Assembly: GCA_011800805.1 (NCBI GenBank)
Contig: MPNW01000171.1
Coordinates: 80,726 to 144,725 of the forward strand
Length of the DNA stretch: 64,000 bases
Direction of reading: 5' to 3'
Origin: Hirudo medicinalis
Taxonomy: Eukaryota > Annelida > Clitellata > Hirudinida > Hirudinidae
Shown one piece after another: positions 1-12,700 of the stretch (position 1 is the stretch's first letter; the number at the start of each line of letters is the position of its first letter). Below the pieces are notes generated by a model, which did not search any database, had not been told where the DNA came from, and saw only the letters and a list, made by a program, of their open reading frames with translations. The position numbers were made by a program, and so were the translations under genes.

Positions 1-1
1 G

Positions 2-401
2 CTACTTAATGCTGAACAAAAAAAGCTCTCCAGACAATTAACAAGAGACCAAAATGGATTGGAGAGACTCCACTCCAGATGTTCGCCAAACAATGTTATT
101 GCTTGCAAATCCTTGAAAATACAGCAGTTTTCAGGCAAAAACCTTCAATTGTTGTTCTTTGCCTGAGCCTGGGAAGAACTTGCAGAGAGAAGTTTGTGAA
201 TGCCACGAGATAAATCTCTGTGTTTACTTGAAGTCCCACATTGAGTCTACGTTGACATATGTCCATGGAAATGATGATTTGAGTGGAAAAGTTGGAGTCG
301 TTAAGCCTCGGAACTCCCTGTCGATTGTAAATTCTACCACTTCATCTTTTGACTCTGATATTTGCTCAGCAGATCCACATCAACACCTTACTTACATTTA
401 G
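2..401 (+). CDS. Possible 3' end of an unrecognised gene (partial)
   Basis: From base 2 one frame is open to a TGA at 163-165 and reads as a polar, Lys/Gln/Arg-rich C-terminus beginning LLNAEQKKLSRQL. A second open stretch in another frame ends with TAA at 399-401 and is Cys- and Ser-containing (REVCECHEINL near its start). It could begin at a TTGCAG acceptor at about 180-185. Either could be the tail of a gene entering from the left, but I find no donor that joins them with a credible intron and recognise no family. Composition is more codon-like than the AT-rich DNA that follows, which is the only support. This may be one real terminal exon or none. Confidence 0.25.
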
Positions 402-3400
402 ACCAATGTGTTTGACACTTTTTAATCATTTTTATCACTTTTTATGCGGATGTTCTTGTTTTTGTTTGCCTGAGGTTGTTTTCGAGTTTCGTTCTCGTTG
501 TATCCAACTGGGTTAAGGGCCTCTTTAAAAATATAAACTAAATTATGCACAAATCAAATTGGATTGTCTGCTTGATTGACAAGTTGCATCCAATGCAATT
601 TGTTTTTCTAGTCCTCAATATGTTTCTTCAGTGCCAACGATAAAGATGTCCAGAATCTCACAACCTGGTGATATTCCTCATTTGGCATTTGGTAGCAGTT
701 TATAAATAATTTCAATTGTTTTCATCAGATTTGTTCTGATGTGTGGACCTCTCTGGTCAACACCGACCTACTTCGGCTCTTGACGTCAGTCAACAAATAA
801 CATTACTATAAGTAATTAGTACAAATAACAACAGCGACAAAAATAACATCAACAACATGAACTCATTTTATGTAAGAATGTCTTCAATGGACCGACTGGT
901 GAGAAAATAAGGTTTCAAAACAATCTTCTCAATGAGTTTATTACGCCAACGTGTCACATGCTTTTTGTCCCAACTTCTCAAGAGATTTATCGGTGAACTA
1001 TTGCGCATGACCAGCTGACTTCTCCGTTGCTTTATTGAAGCTTCGTCCACTAATATCTGCAAATTATCATATATTTCAATCATCGAATTAAAAACACGAA
1101 AAATAATAAATGACAAGCAAATAAAACAAGTTGTTTTAAAAATATGAAGAATTATTTAATTTAGAAGTTGAATATTGCAATTCTTTGATTTCTCATGGAA
1201 ATCACTGTAAATAAACCATTCATTCATTCATTCAGAGGAAAGACAGAGTTAATTACAAATTGAACATTTCATTAAATCTGTCAATATATCTGGAAGACTT
1301 GATGCACCCAAAAATGGCGCTATATAAATGCTGCCAACCTTTGCCAAATATTGCTTTTGTCCTATTCATCAAGTCATGCTTCATAAAATACTACTACAAA
1401 CTAAATTTTAAAACATTTCTAAAAAATGTGACAGCTTTAAAACATCATGAACAAAAATGTCCTTGGTCTGTTTATTTGTGGGAAAATCTCCGAAGACAAC
1501 ACAAAAGTTGATGTTTGTTTCGTGAGACTTGATATTTGCCTGCCACAAATGCTTCGATATTAACAATTGGTTTTTTTTTCTTCATTATTTGTCTATAGTT
1601 TCATGCAAAAAATTTAATTCAAGTTATCGGGATCTCCAAAAGTGGCGCTTTATGAATAATGGCAAATGTTGCTCTACATAAATAAATAATGTTTTATTTT
1701 AAATTGCAACTTAAAAAAGTCTGCATTTCGGTATGTCGAAGTTTAAAATATATAGATGTATTGATTTAAATGAAGAGCTTTTGGAAGCGAGAGAAGTGTG
1801 ATGGGTGTGAACTGATATTTTGCATTTGTATTGAGCCAATCTTTTGAGTGCCTTGTGAAACCGAATGGGATGTGAAGGCACTTTTTAATCGCTCTACCAT
1901 TTATATGGCGCCCCTATCCGAGCATGTACTATTGAGCAAGTATTCAGTGAATAGAACTGAATAATCGAGTTCAGAATTTGTGTGGAACTATAAGACTCGT
2001 TGAATCTGGAAGTGAGATTTTGAAATCTGGTGTGAGAATTTTGGGATCTGCGTGTGAATGCTATAAACTCAATTTAGTTCTGCAGAGCTACATTATAGAA
2101 GATTCCATATGTTACGGCTAAATGCAGCAATGTAAAGTTAATTACAAAAATTAATTAATGCTTTCGCCAGGGTTACAACAAAAAAAATAATATTAAGAAG
2201 TAAATCATTCTTGTTTGAAAACAAGACTTGTTTGTCTGAGTTGTTGTTACGTAATGGTTACGAACTGTTTTAGCTTGTTGTTGTTGTTGTTAGTTTTAAG
2301 AGGCTACCTGTTTTTATATTTCATGATACTCTCATGAGACTCAAGTAATCCCTAACCTAAGGAAAATTAACATTAACTTCTTGCTGACCTAAATTGAAGT
2401 GATGTCCCTTCTAACAATGCTATATTTTTGGCGCCCTGTGAAACACATTTAAGCACCAGGAGCTTTATTTACGAGGTAATGCAAAACAGGGTCTGATTGC
2501 TTTTTTGAACTAATCTTGAACGATTTGAATGATTGAATGATTCGTGTTTGAGAAATGAATGAAAGTAGAAGATGGAATTTTGCACGAACTGCGATCTGTA
2601 GGGATTTGGCAAGAAATTTGGATTAAATTCATGTTTTCAACTCTTAAACGCGGGTCATCAACACTGAACACCGTACTGAAGATCGGTGAAGGACTGATGC
2701 TCCTGACTCGACAAATCCAAGAAACTTAAATCTCTAAACAATTTAAATATGTCTTTGTTTTCTAAGAATTATAAATATAATTATAATAATTATTATTATT
2801 ATTATCAAATTAGAATTTAATAATTTTGCTCAATTTTGTGATCTTAAATTAAATAAAATATAACTGAAATTGAATCGAACAAAGCAACAGTTCAAAAGAA
2901 GACGACGAAATTGCCGAAAAGTTACAGGACGATCGCATGGTGGCGCTTTTGGACTCACAATCAACAAAGCAGCAGCAACAACATTCAATTTCACATTTTA
3001 CCGTCGCAACAAACAACAAACAACAACAACAACTTCATAACAAGCATCGAGGAAAACTAAATGAACTTCTTCATTGAAGCACTGCCAAAGCAAATTAAAT
3101 CCGAGTTTACAACGCAAATCATCCATCCTCTTCACAGCCAACGAAAGCCAACGCCCAGCGAAATGTTATGAACCACTCACAACAATTAAATGTAATCGAT
3201 AGCAAATACTTTTAACCGATGACGTAACGCCCTCAGGATGACGTCACTACATCCTGGGTTGGAAGTAAAAAAAAAATAATGTCGATAAGTGCAAATGTTT
3301 GTCTGACGTGGAAAGCTTCTTGGTTTTTTTTTATTCTTGTTGATTTATGAATCCTTCGCAGAGGAATTCCAACGCTCCAGAGGTCTGGAATGACTGCATT

Positions 3401-3815
3401 TGTTGCTTTCATCCGTGTGATGTACGAGTTGAGGCGGAATGCTGCCTATGGGAGTTTGTTGCCAACTGCGCTAGACTTTCACGAGAGCAATTAGTCAATC
3501 ACAATCACAATCACTTACGACAAATGACCTTTGTAGATATTAACAGCTCGTAAGATAAGATTTATCCAACAGTTTGACTGGATAATTACATTGTAGCGTG
3601 TGTGATTAACATCAGAAACACTATTTCCCGGTAACTTATGACAGTACGATGTACGTGTTCCCATGAGGAATAAAAACTCCCTTATATCATGAGATCACAT
3701 CCTCATATCACAGATAATATCTCGTGAACCATCAGATTTCCGTAAGAAGACATTCGAAAGAGTTGAAAGGCTAATCTACGAATATTAAATTATCCCTCAT
3801 CAACAGAGGCTTCTC
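402..3815. other. Intergenic spacer with degenerate repeats
   Basis: AT-rich DNA with frequent stops in all frames. A minus-strand stretch at about 868-1058 could be a terminal exon (TTGCAG acceptor, open to a stop, basic residues) but nothing upstream joins it. Bases about 1315-1331 carry a GGCGCTATATAAATG-like box, and 1835-1925 is a decayed member of a dispersed repeat seen again near 28.4 kb. Otherwise I see nothing coding here. Confidence 0.4.
1835..1925 (-). repeat. Degenerate copy of a dispersed repeat with a GCGCTATATAAATG box
   Basis: Read on the minus strand, this stretch resembles 28575-28680: a GCGCC-ATATAAATGGTAGA box, then a short A-rich run, AGTGCCTTCACATCCCATT, and a block ending in AAAATGCA. 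The two loci share the order of these blocks with scattered mismatches. No coding potential and no clear terminal inverted repeat. Confidence 0.55.
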
Positions 3816-5400
3816 TTATGCCTCCCCTGCTGCCTGGAACGCAGGGGAACCTCCCCTCAACCATCCTTCATCCATCATCTGAAGACTCATCTCGTCAGGA
3901 CGCCAATGTGAAGCCAGGACAACCAAAACATAAGGCGCCTCTGACGCTATGTTAATTTCGATCTTCAACTTCTTGCACTTGCTAATTTTTTCAGCTTCTT
4001 TAAGCGCGATGTTTTTATCGTCAGGGACGAAACACCAATTAGCACACAAGAATTGGATTTTCTGTCATGACAATGTCAGACCTGTTGTCTAAGATTTTTC
4101 TGTCCGTGATTATTGAGTCCCACAAGATGGTATTCTCGTTTATATTTACCACACTTCGGAGTGTGTGTTCATAACATTTGTTGGGAACTTCACAACCAAG
4201 CTCACGGCATACTACCCAATGTACATAGCTGGCCACCCTGTTATGTCGGTGCAAATATTCAGTTGATGCCAGCACCGTTCAACCTGCCGTTATGTGGCTT
4301 ACGGTTTCTTGGGCCTTGCCACAGACTCTGCAATTGTCATCGATGTGCTTCTTTAAAATCTTACGTTGATGGTATCTGGTATTGAGTGTCTGGTCCTGAG
4401 CTGCCATGATCAAGCTTTCAGTTTCTCCTTTGAGTCCTGCACTTCTTAACCAAGCACAACTTGCTTCTTTGTCAACAAAAGGTTTTTCCCGCAGTTCTTC
4501 TATTCTCTCCTTCTCTAAGCTGTACTTTATTTTTTATTGTCTTTGTTTCCTTCAGGAGAGAATATTTTGCTTTCACGGCCTCATGCTTTTTTTTTTACAA
4601 GCCTGCAAAACCTGTCTTTGTCCTGCTCAATATAATCACTCAAATCGACCGAGGAGCAGTTGTAAGTTGACATAAACTGAACAAGTCCCCTACCTCCATT
4701 GCACCTCTTAATGTACAGTCGACTAACACCTCTTTTCGGATGATGAAGCCCATGCATTGTAAGAAGCTTCCGAGTTTTCCGATCAATTTCTCAATTTCAG
4801 ACTTCCTCCACTCAAGTATGCCAAAGCTATACATGGGCACTGGAACTGCCAAAGCATTTATCGCCGATAATTTGTTTTTAAATTCAATTCTGATCAGAGA
4901 ATGAGACGCACTCTGCAATAATATTCCTTGGCTATTTTCTCCTTCATCGCAGAGTGTTGATTGTCACTATTCTCATCAACACCTCGGTATTTGTATGCCG
5001 CCTCTTCCTCGAAGCTTTGAATTGAAGTCTTATCGTCGATTGGCATGTTTTGGCTTTTGATTTGTTTGCCACCCTTCATTACAGCAATGGCACACTTGTC
5101 TAAGCCGAACTCCATGCTAATATCATCAGTGAATGTTTTTACTATGGATAAAGCTTTACTGAGATGGGCCTCAGTTCTGATAAATATTTTTAAGTCGTCC
5201 TTGTATAGTAAATGTGCTATTTGTTGATTTGATTCTATTTTACTTGTTTAATCTATTGAGCATGTTAGACAGGGGTGTTTAAAGCTAAACAAAAAGGAGA
5301 GACGAGAGAGTCACCTTGGAAGATTCCTCTCTTAATGCTAATTTTATCAGTTTTTGCGCAACCAGACTGATGATATAGCATGAGTTCAGTTTTCCAATCT
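3816..5400 (-). mobile_element. Decayed non-LTR retrotransposon (RT plus restriction-like endonuclease region)
   Basis: Minus-strand reading frames, broken by stops and shifts, carry recognisable LINE parts in the right order. Near 5340 is a GIFQGDSL-type RT motif 4. Near 5200 is LLYKDDLKIF, the position of the catalytic Y-x-D-D. At 5115 downward is GLDKCAIAVMKGG, followed by a thumb-like region. At about 4340-4290 is a CRVCGKAQETVSH zinc-knuckle-like motif. At 4275-3816 is a region with ...RSDIVMTEN and a Lys-rich helix, corresponding to the restriction-like endonuclease end of R2/NeSL/R4-type elements. The N-terminal half is absent. Relatives of this layout are widespread in invertebrates. 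The copy is dead: frameshifts separate most segments. Confidence 0.7.
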
Positions 5401-5422
5401 CTCATCGGGTGATTGTGGCATT

Positions 5423-5516
5423 ATTATTATTATTATTGTTGTTATTATTGTTATTATTATTATTATTATTGTTGTTATTGTTATTATTATTATATTATTA
5501 TTGTTATTAAAAGCTG
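5423..5516. repeat. (ATT)n / (GTT)n microsatellite
   Basis: About 90 bases of ATT repeats with GTT variants and one slip (TATATT). It lies just upstream (minus-strand sense) of the LINE fragment. Confidence 0.9.
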
Positions 5517-6529
5517 ATGCTTGGCCCGAGCCCCCCGAAAACCATAAGAAGAAATTAATTGCATTTTTGAAAAACTCCAGGGACCAATATTTCTGTCACG
5601 CTCCTGGAAAAGAAGGAAGGAGCTGTTGCGCTGTAAAATGTCACTCGATCGATTCGGAGTCATCACGATAGTTTCAGAGGACACTCTTACTTGGACCACG
5701 ATTTTGTGATGTTATTTTTGTTACAACAGTGGAAAATAACAAGAATATTGAGAACGTCAATGGAGCGCACTCAAGTATTTGTGCACTAGTAAATAGTTCA
5801 TCAAAATCTTCATCAGACTGTCGGATTTTATCCTGTTAAAACAGGTAATTACTTCTGAGAAGGCTGAACCTAATTTGACAGAAATCGTCTAGCATTTCAT
5901 GATAACAATTTGCAATAATTTGCAAGTCTGCGATGCTTGCTACGTTGAACATAGATGCAGAGGTTAAGTAAGCTTTGGCCACATGTTACAGGAAGGCAAA
6001 TCAAGTTTGCCAAGCAAAATTTTCCAATCCTCTCACGCCAGGAATAACGTAATGGAAACGCATTTGCAAAGCAGTAAAGCAGATTATCTCGATCGAGGTA
6101 TTCGAGATGTACATACCTCTTAAATATGCTGTTAGAAATCTATTTCATTTTGAATGTTTAAAATATTCGCTTTGCTGGAATTACCGTGGAATCTTGTTTA
6201 ACATTCCGATTGGCCTCTTCGCGTACTTAAGATGGTTAAATAAGAAAAAAGGAAAACACGCCAGCGGAAAATTCATTCAAAAAATATTCCTACTTACAAA
6301 TGCTGCGCTCAACTGATGCAGAGGGATGTAGAAATGACTTGTATTATAATAATTTATTTGAGAACTACATCTGCGCATGTGCACAGCGCATTGTGCGAAG
6401 AGGCGTGAGTAGTCTTTCAAGCTCGGAGCCATTTTGTTCCGATTAGTGGGTTGGTCTTCTGCAGCCGGCTTTCTAACCGTCGCGGTTTCTCGTTGAATTA
6501 TCAGTTTGCTTGTTGAACTTTCTGTCAAA
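5517..6529. other. Spacer and 14-3-3 upstream region
   Basis: No gene seen. The last ~170 bases before the 14-3-3 start are richer in GC and CpG (TGCGCATGTGCACAGCGCATTGTGC near 6372-6396, GCCATTTTG at 6427-6436), which fits a promoter and 5' UTR. I cannot place a TATA box with confidence. Confidence 0.35.
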
Positions 6530-8501
6530 ATGTCTGAGGGTGACAAGGATGAACAGGTACAGATGGCCAAATTGGCCGAACAGGCTGAGCGTTACGACGA
6601 CATGGCGGGTGCCATGAAGAGAGTGACAGAGCAGGGTAACGAACTGAGCAACGAGGAGAGGAATTTGCTTTCTGTTGCCTACAAAAATGTTGTTGGAGCC
6701 AGGAGATCGTCATGGCGGGTCATTTCCAGCATCGAGCAGAAAACCGAAGGAAATGAAAAAAAGTGCAAAATGGCCAAGGGTTACAGAGAGAAAATCGAGA
6801 CTGAGTTGAAAGAAGTGTGCCATGAAGTTCTGGTGAGTATTTGTAAATTTATTTTTAATGGATCGCATGACAAACGAGAAATGAATGCTGAATCACTAAA
6901 ATGTGATTGCCACGGCTTGTAATGATCCTGTTCGTGAAACTCCTGTTCTATTTTGAAAGGCCCTCCTGGACAAATACCTTATCCCCAAGGCATCTTCTCC
7001 TGAGAGTAAAGTCTTCTACTTGAAAATGAAGGGGGATTATTACAGGTATTTGGCAGAAGTTGCTGGACTTGACAAGAGTGGTGAGTGAATTGCAAGAGAA
7101 TGCTAAACTTGGTTCTTTATTTTAAATATAAACAGTTACATTCATAGCATTTGGTGCTAGACATGTGACCTAAGATAATGAAACTGGAGCCTGAGTTAAG
7201 AGCAGCGGCTCTGAGAATGACTCATTTATGTATGCCTGTCTCATTTAGGTGTCTTGGAGGAGTCTGAGAAAGCTTATCAAGAAGCTCTGGAGTTGGCCAA
7301 AGAGAAGATGCAGCCAACTCACCCAATTCGACTTGGTCTGGCACTGAACTACTCCGTGTTCTTCTATGAGATCACCAACAGCCCTGAGAAGGCCTGCCAA
7401 CTAGCCAAACAGGTCTGAAACTATCTCTTTTTGTCTCTCTTTCTCAGTTTATTGGCTGATGGGTTATGAACATTTTAACAAGCCTAATTATCAAAGCTGT
7501 TACTGTAATCTCACAAATTTTATGTTCGTTTTTGGATAAATGATGGATTTGTTGGCGTGTTTCATTTCCATGTTTGTGGCCTTGTTCATTTGATAGCTTT
7601 GACAACTATTGACTTGACTAATGCTTTGAAGGCTTTTGATGAGGCGATAGCCGAGTTGGATACGTTGAACGAAGACTCTTACAAGGACAGCACTCTCATA
7701 ATGCAGTTGCTTCGGGACAACCTCACCGTGAGTGTTCTACGAGCTTTGCAATTATCATTGTTAATATTAGAGGTGGCATCGTTGTCATTATTATCTTCTT
7801 ATGTGATGCTCTTTTTGGGTTATAGAGAGATAGCGGGTTGTTTTGTCAGGACAAGGGAAACTTGGTTAATGGTTAATGACAGCAACTGGCTTGAATGTTA
7901 AGTGTGGGTTTGAAAGACAGATAGTGATGCATCGCTCGATAATGTTAGGTTAAGAGAGAGTATAAATTTTCCAGTCAAATTATTTGTCATCTAGCAATAT
8001 CTCAGCAATAATAGCATTTTACATTTCGTTTGGTTATGTTTTTAATGGAAATACTAACGGCTTGCGGGTCTACCGTCGTTTTAAATTTGTTTCTTTCGTG
8101 TCTTGTTCGTTTGAGAGTAATTCACGATACTCTCGTCATTATGATGTGCAATGGAAAGCACCCCTTGAAGCAACATGGCTGTGACTGATTAACATCAATA
8201 TAAGATGCTGGTCTGCCTGCTGAGACATTAGTTTCTTGTTGCTTTGCCATTTATTGGCTGTTGAATTTGTGAATGAAGTCACACGCTCACTTAAACTTCT
8301 AGCACTGTTTGCTTTTAACTGTTTTTATGAATATTGACTTAGAATGATATTGTGCTTCACTGAAATCTGTTATTCTTCTATTTTATTATTATTATTATTA
8401 TTATTCTCACATTAGCTCAAAATCAAATGTTTGATTTTCTTCTTTTTCAGCTCTGGACGTCGGACGTGCAGGGAGAGGAGGAGGGGGTGGCCCAGAACTG
8501 A
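6530..8501 (+). CDS. ywhaz: 14-3-3 protein, zeta/beta type (five exons, complete)
   Basis: Phospho-serine/threonine adaptor that dimerises and clamps phosphorylated clients in the cytosol. Exons: 6530-6832, 6960-7080, 7249-7412, 7632-7727 and 8451-8501. All splice sites are GT-AG and all phases agree, giving 244 residues against about 245 in vertebrate zeta. Family signatures are intact: [20 protein letters not shown] with the helix-3 Lys and Arg of the phosphate pocket (about residues 40-62), [16 protein letters not shown] with the Arg-Tyr pair, [17 protein letters not shown], and a C-terminal [18 protein letters not shown] followed by an acidic tail. SSIEQKTEG and YREKIETEL make it zeta/beta-like rather than epsilon. 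The start has the context CAAAATG. It converges on ARS2, whose 3' end lies 1.3 kb downstream. Confidence 0.97.
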
Positions 8502-9777
8502 AGGGCTCCGAGGAGGCCGTGGTCTGTTTGTGCTGTGTGATGATGCCCGCCCTGACGAGCAGAGCGAGATGTTGCCATTTTTCTTCTTTTTAAGTGAATT
8601 ATTCTTGTTGTTTCTGTTTGACTTCCGTACGTGTTCCAGTCGTCGAGAGCGTATCAAATGAACCTTAATGAGAATGCCACTTAAAATCAGCAGCCGATTC
8701 GATCGTCACCGATCATTAATCTCCGTCAATAGATTCGTCGCCGTCTTGCTGCAGACGCCGTGATCGCTTAATTACCTTAGCTAGTATTATATTCACAAGT
8801 GTTACTATCTTTGGTGCCATCTTCGATGTCCATCATTGTCGACTCTGATCGGTAGTCCTTTCAAGTTTTGTTTTGCAATTGTCACAATTCAGTCATCAAT
8901 TGCTTATAGTCTTGTGAGGCGTCTGAAGTGATGTAATAACCACACTACGTACTGCTGCTCTGAGCAAACTCCGGGATGCTTATTGTTCGCAGTTTTTTGA
9001 TGATGCTTTGCCTAATGCGATAGTTCAATTCTAAAGTCTTGTTGATTCCTCAGTCTGTTTGATTATTAGTCAAAGAACACAGTAATTTCTATTGTAGTTC
9101 CTACCAAACTTTGTTGTAGTGAGAATGCAATGTCTAAGACTTGAGGCTACTTCTGCCCAGCTCTTGTGTACTTGTCCAATATCAGCCACGCTATGAGACT
9201 ATCCTTAGTGCTTCTAGATCTCTTATTAATTTTGCTTACTAGGGAATGTAGTTCCTCATTATCCTCGATAGAGTTGCTCTGCCTCGGTCTGTTGGGTTAA
9301 GTGGAAATGGTCGCAGGGTGGGGTGGTTTCCGGGTGGCCGACGTTTTCGGGAGACTTGCTTCTGTGGCCCACACCACGTTAGATTGATTTCACTGTCTCC
9401 ATCCAATTTGTTCTGATTTGCTCTTGAAATTGCTTTTGGACGTCTTTCGATTATTCTTCAGCAGTCAATCAGCCTGTCTAGTGATTCTGGCTACCTAGCA
9501 CATGCCTATCGATTTTTCGTTTACACTGCCTGACAGATTGGATGCAGGAGCGTCCTGATGGACGGAGGGCGCGCGAGCGTCGCTTCTATGAAGGTCACCT
9601 CCTGCACTTATCGAGACCATTGATGATGTGCCATAGGAAGACATGTTTGCTGTCTGATTGATTTGCATTACCATCGAAGTTACACATTCATTCAATAAAT
9701 GGAGGTTCATGCTGATTTATTTCTTTTTTATTTTGTCAAAGTTTGCAATTGAAATGGTAATTATAAACAAAGCCTCG
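8502..9777. other. 3' flanks of the convergent 14-3-3 and ARS2 genes
   Basis: No open frame of interest. The interval must hold the 14-3-3 3' UTR. For ARS2, TTTATT at 9716-9721 reads AATAAA on the minus strand about 60 bases after the proposed stop, so it is a reasonable polyadenylation signal. Confidence 0.45.
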
Positions 9778-12700
9778 TCAAACGTCGTCGAGGTCTGGAG
9801 CAGTTGGATTCACATCTGGTTGTTTGGGTCAACAGCTCTTGCCAGAAATGGTCTGGGGAACCTGGAAACAATGAAACGAGTTACATTATTGATGGGTCTT
9901 GAGTGCTTTAAAGCAAGGATCTGGGTGTCCGGCAGGATGTCCTTCACAACTCATTCAGTGATGAGAGCTCAGAGGCATAAAACTACGACCTGCCATTGCT
10001 GGACACCAATAATCATAAGGAATAACCAATTCTATAGCCATTAAAAAATGAAACGCAGGATGAGGTGGTCTGTAGCAGTGACGAAGGACGACCTAAGGTT
10101 TGTTGTCGAGATCGTATTACCTTGCCCTCCTTGGCAGAAAGTCCCTGGGTCCAAAGGCTTCTGCTGGGTTTCTTACTTTAATTGAGAAAGGTTAATTAGC
10201 CAATTTAACAAGTGGGAAGAAATTGAGGCATTTGGTTGGGTAGGATTAATTGATTGATAAAGGGACATTCGGAAAATCAATTTTTTTAGATTAACAAGGT
10301 TGTACTCACTTTCTGCATAAGGAGCTGTGAAAAGTTAAAGAATTGGATTCAGATGGCTGATTAGCTTGACACGTCATCGATTTTAATTTACTAATTCAAC
10401 AAGAATACTTAAGTGTTTTAAACTTTGACAAATATTTTATAAAATAAGTAACTTACGCCTGTAGATGACATTTGGTCCGGGAATGGGTCTCCTAATGGGG
10501 GAGTAATGATGGACAAACCTTGGGGTGTGGTTGGATGAAGGTTTGGAGGTGCTTTGACCTGCCTGTGATGATGATGATGGTGACGATGTGGAATGCTGAT
10601 TGGTGGAAGATGTAGGAATCGAGCTGTCAGCAGGACCAGGTCTTCGCATATCTTTGGCATAGTTGTTGAAATACTCAACCTGAAATTAGAACATTAATTG
10701 CAGAATTAATATTAAACATTGTTATTATTTTATGTATTATATTAATATGACATTGCCAGATATTGGCTACAAACAGACATTCTTTAACCTATTTGTAGAG
10801 TATGATCTGGGTAATGATAATGGTGACAGCATTGCAAAGCAACTAACTCTACATCCTGAGTTGAATAAAAATCTACTGAAGGAATCTTAGGATCACAAAC
10901 TATTTTATCAAATATTTTAAAAATAAATTCAGTGACAATTTTGTGCATATCCACTTAAATCAGAATAATGGACTATTCCTTCTTACCTCCATCTTGACTT
11001 GTTCTACCTTGTCAGCATGCTTGGTTCTGATGTGCTTTCTGACAAAGTCTTGACCTTTGAACTTTTTGCCACTCAGGGGGCACAACCACTTGTCCTTCGA
11101 GAGTTCCTGGGTATTGGCCTGGATGAACTTTTCAACCTCAGTGTTGTTCAACCAGAAGCAGAATAACAGAGAATTCCAATTAATGGAAAATGGAAGGATT
11201 CACCAAAGTTAAGGAAAGCAGAATAATTCAATTTAATTGTAGCAAGACATTTGTTAATCAATTAATTTAATTAAATCTCAGTTAAGGATATGTTTCTTCA
11301 GTTTTGGCAATCCTCGACATCTCTTCATCAGTCAGCCAAAACTTGCCCCTCGTGAATTCAGAGATTTTAGTCTCGAACGAGGTCGTCCATTCATTCACTG
11401 AAAAAGCAGAATCAAAAATGTCAATATAATAACAATAATAAAATTATTAATAACAACAACAATAATAACAAACTGTTGACCAATAAATTATTAAAAGCAA
11501 AACCAAGAGACATGCTAACAATTGATAACAAACAAAACCATATGCTTAATTCTACAGACAAGTGAAGATGATCGATAATAATAAAGTGCATGCATTTCAT
11601 TGCCATCAACTTCTTCTGTCAGAGATCAGAAAATCAAGTCCCACCATCACTCTGGGTGACTTTGTGAGTGGGTTTTCCGGCCCTCACGTGGATGATTCCG
11701 CACTTGTGGGGCATGTCGTCCTCGTCCTGGTAGTCGGCTGCCACATAATAGTCCAGGGAGTGCACGATCCTCAGGTACAGGATCATCTTGTCCAGAGCCT
11801 GGAAATGAAAAATCATTGTCATCATTATTGCTAAATAATGTGATAAATAGGTGGGGGTAAGTTTTGTTTATCGGTAGTAGTTATAGAGGTATATTGTTAA
11901 AGTCTAATTAATAATGATTGTTAATAAAATAATCATCAACCAATAAATAAATAAATAAATAATTGTGAATGAAATAATTATCAACCAATGAGTAAATAAG
12001 TAATAAGATGGTCAGCAAATCGACAGTGCCTTCAAAAGCTCAGCATCCTTTTCAATGAAGACCTCTGCATGGGCTGGTTTGGGCCTGTCATCATAATCAT
12101 CCCCTGCATGAGTCACATCAGGAATGTCAACTTAATTTTAATCGAAACATGAATCGGAGGTAAGCATAATTAATAAAACTTAAAAATTGCTTGAAAAGAA
12201 ATGTCAACATTATATACAATCTTGCAATCTCAAATGTCATCACCATCTTCATCATCACCACCACTAACATCAACATCATCATCATCATCACCACCACCAC
12301 CACCACCACCACCATTGTTAGCATCGTCTCACAGTATGATCCGGACTTATCGAGCAAAGCCTCTTCCTCATAACTGCCCTCGTCGACCAAGAAGTCGGTG
12401 ATGTTCTTCAGCAGTGGGTTCTTCGACACAAAGCCAAAGATCTGCAACCGAGAATTAAGTAAATGTCGTTGAACTGGGCAAAACAAAAACAACTTCACTC
12501 GTTCGAGTCGTCTGCGAATTTTAAAACATCTTCCGACGCGTCGATTTAAAGTAGGGAATGTCGTTGCGTCCTTAACTACTCAAGACCTAGCTACTTGCTT
12601 GTCGATCTCTCAAAAAAAACATGTCGTCTGTAAATGAACGGTTTGAGTGGCAATGATGACAACTGAGATAATGATGACAACAGGTATGAAATCAGTGATG

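Noticed and set aside
12127..12498. Minus-strand frame with poly-Val/Met
   Set aside because: The real exon is 12441-12333; the remainder reads through an ACC/ATC microsatellite in the intron.
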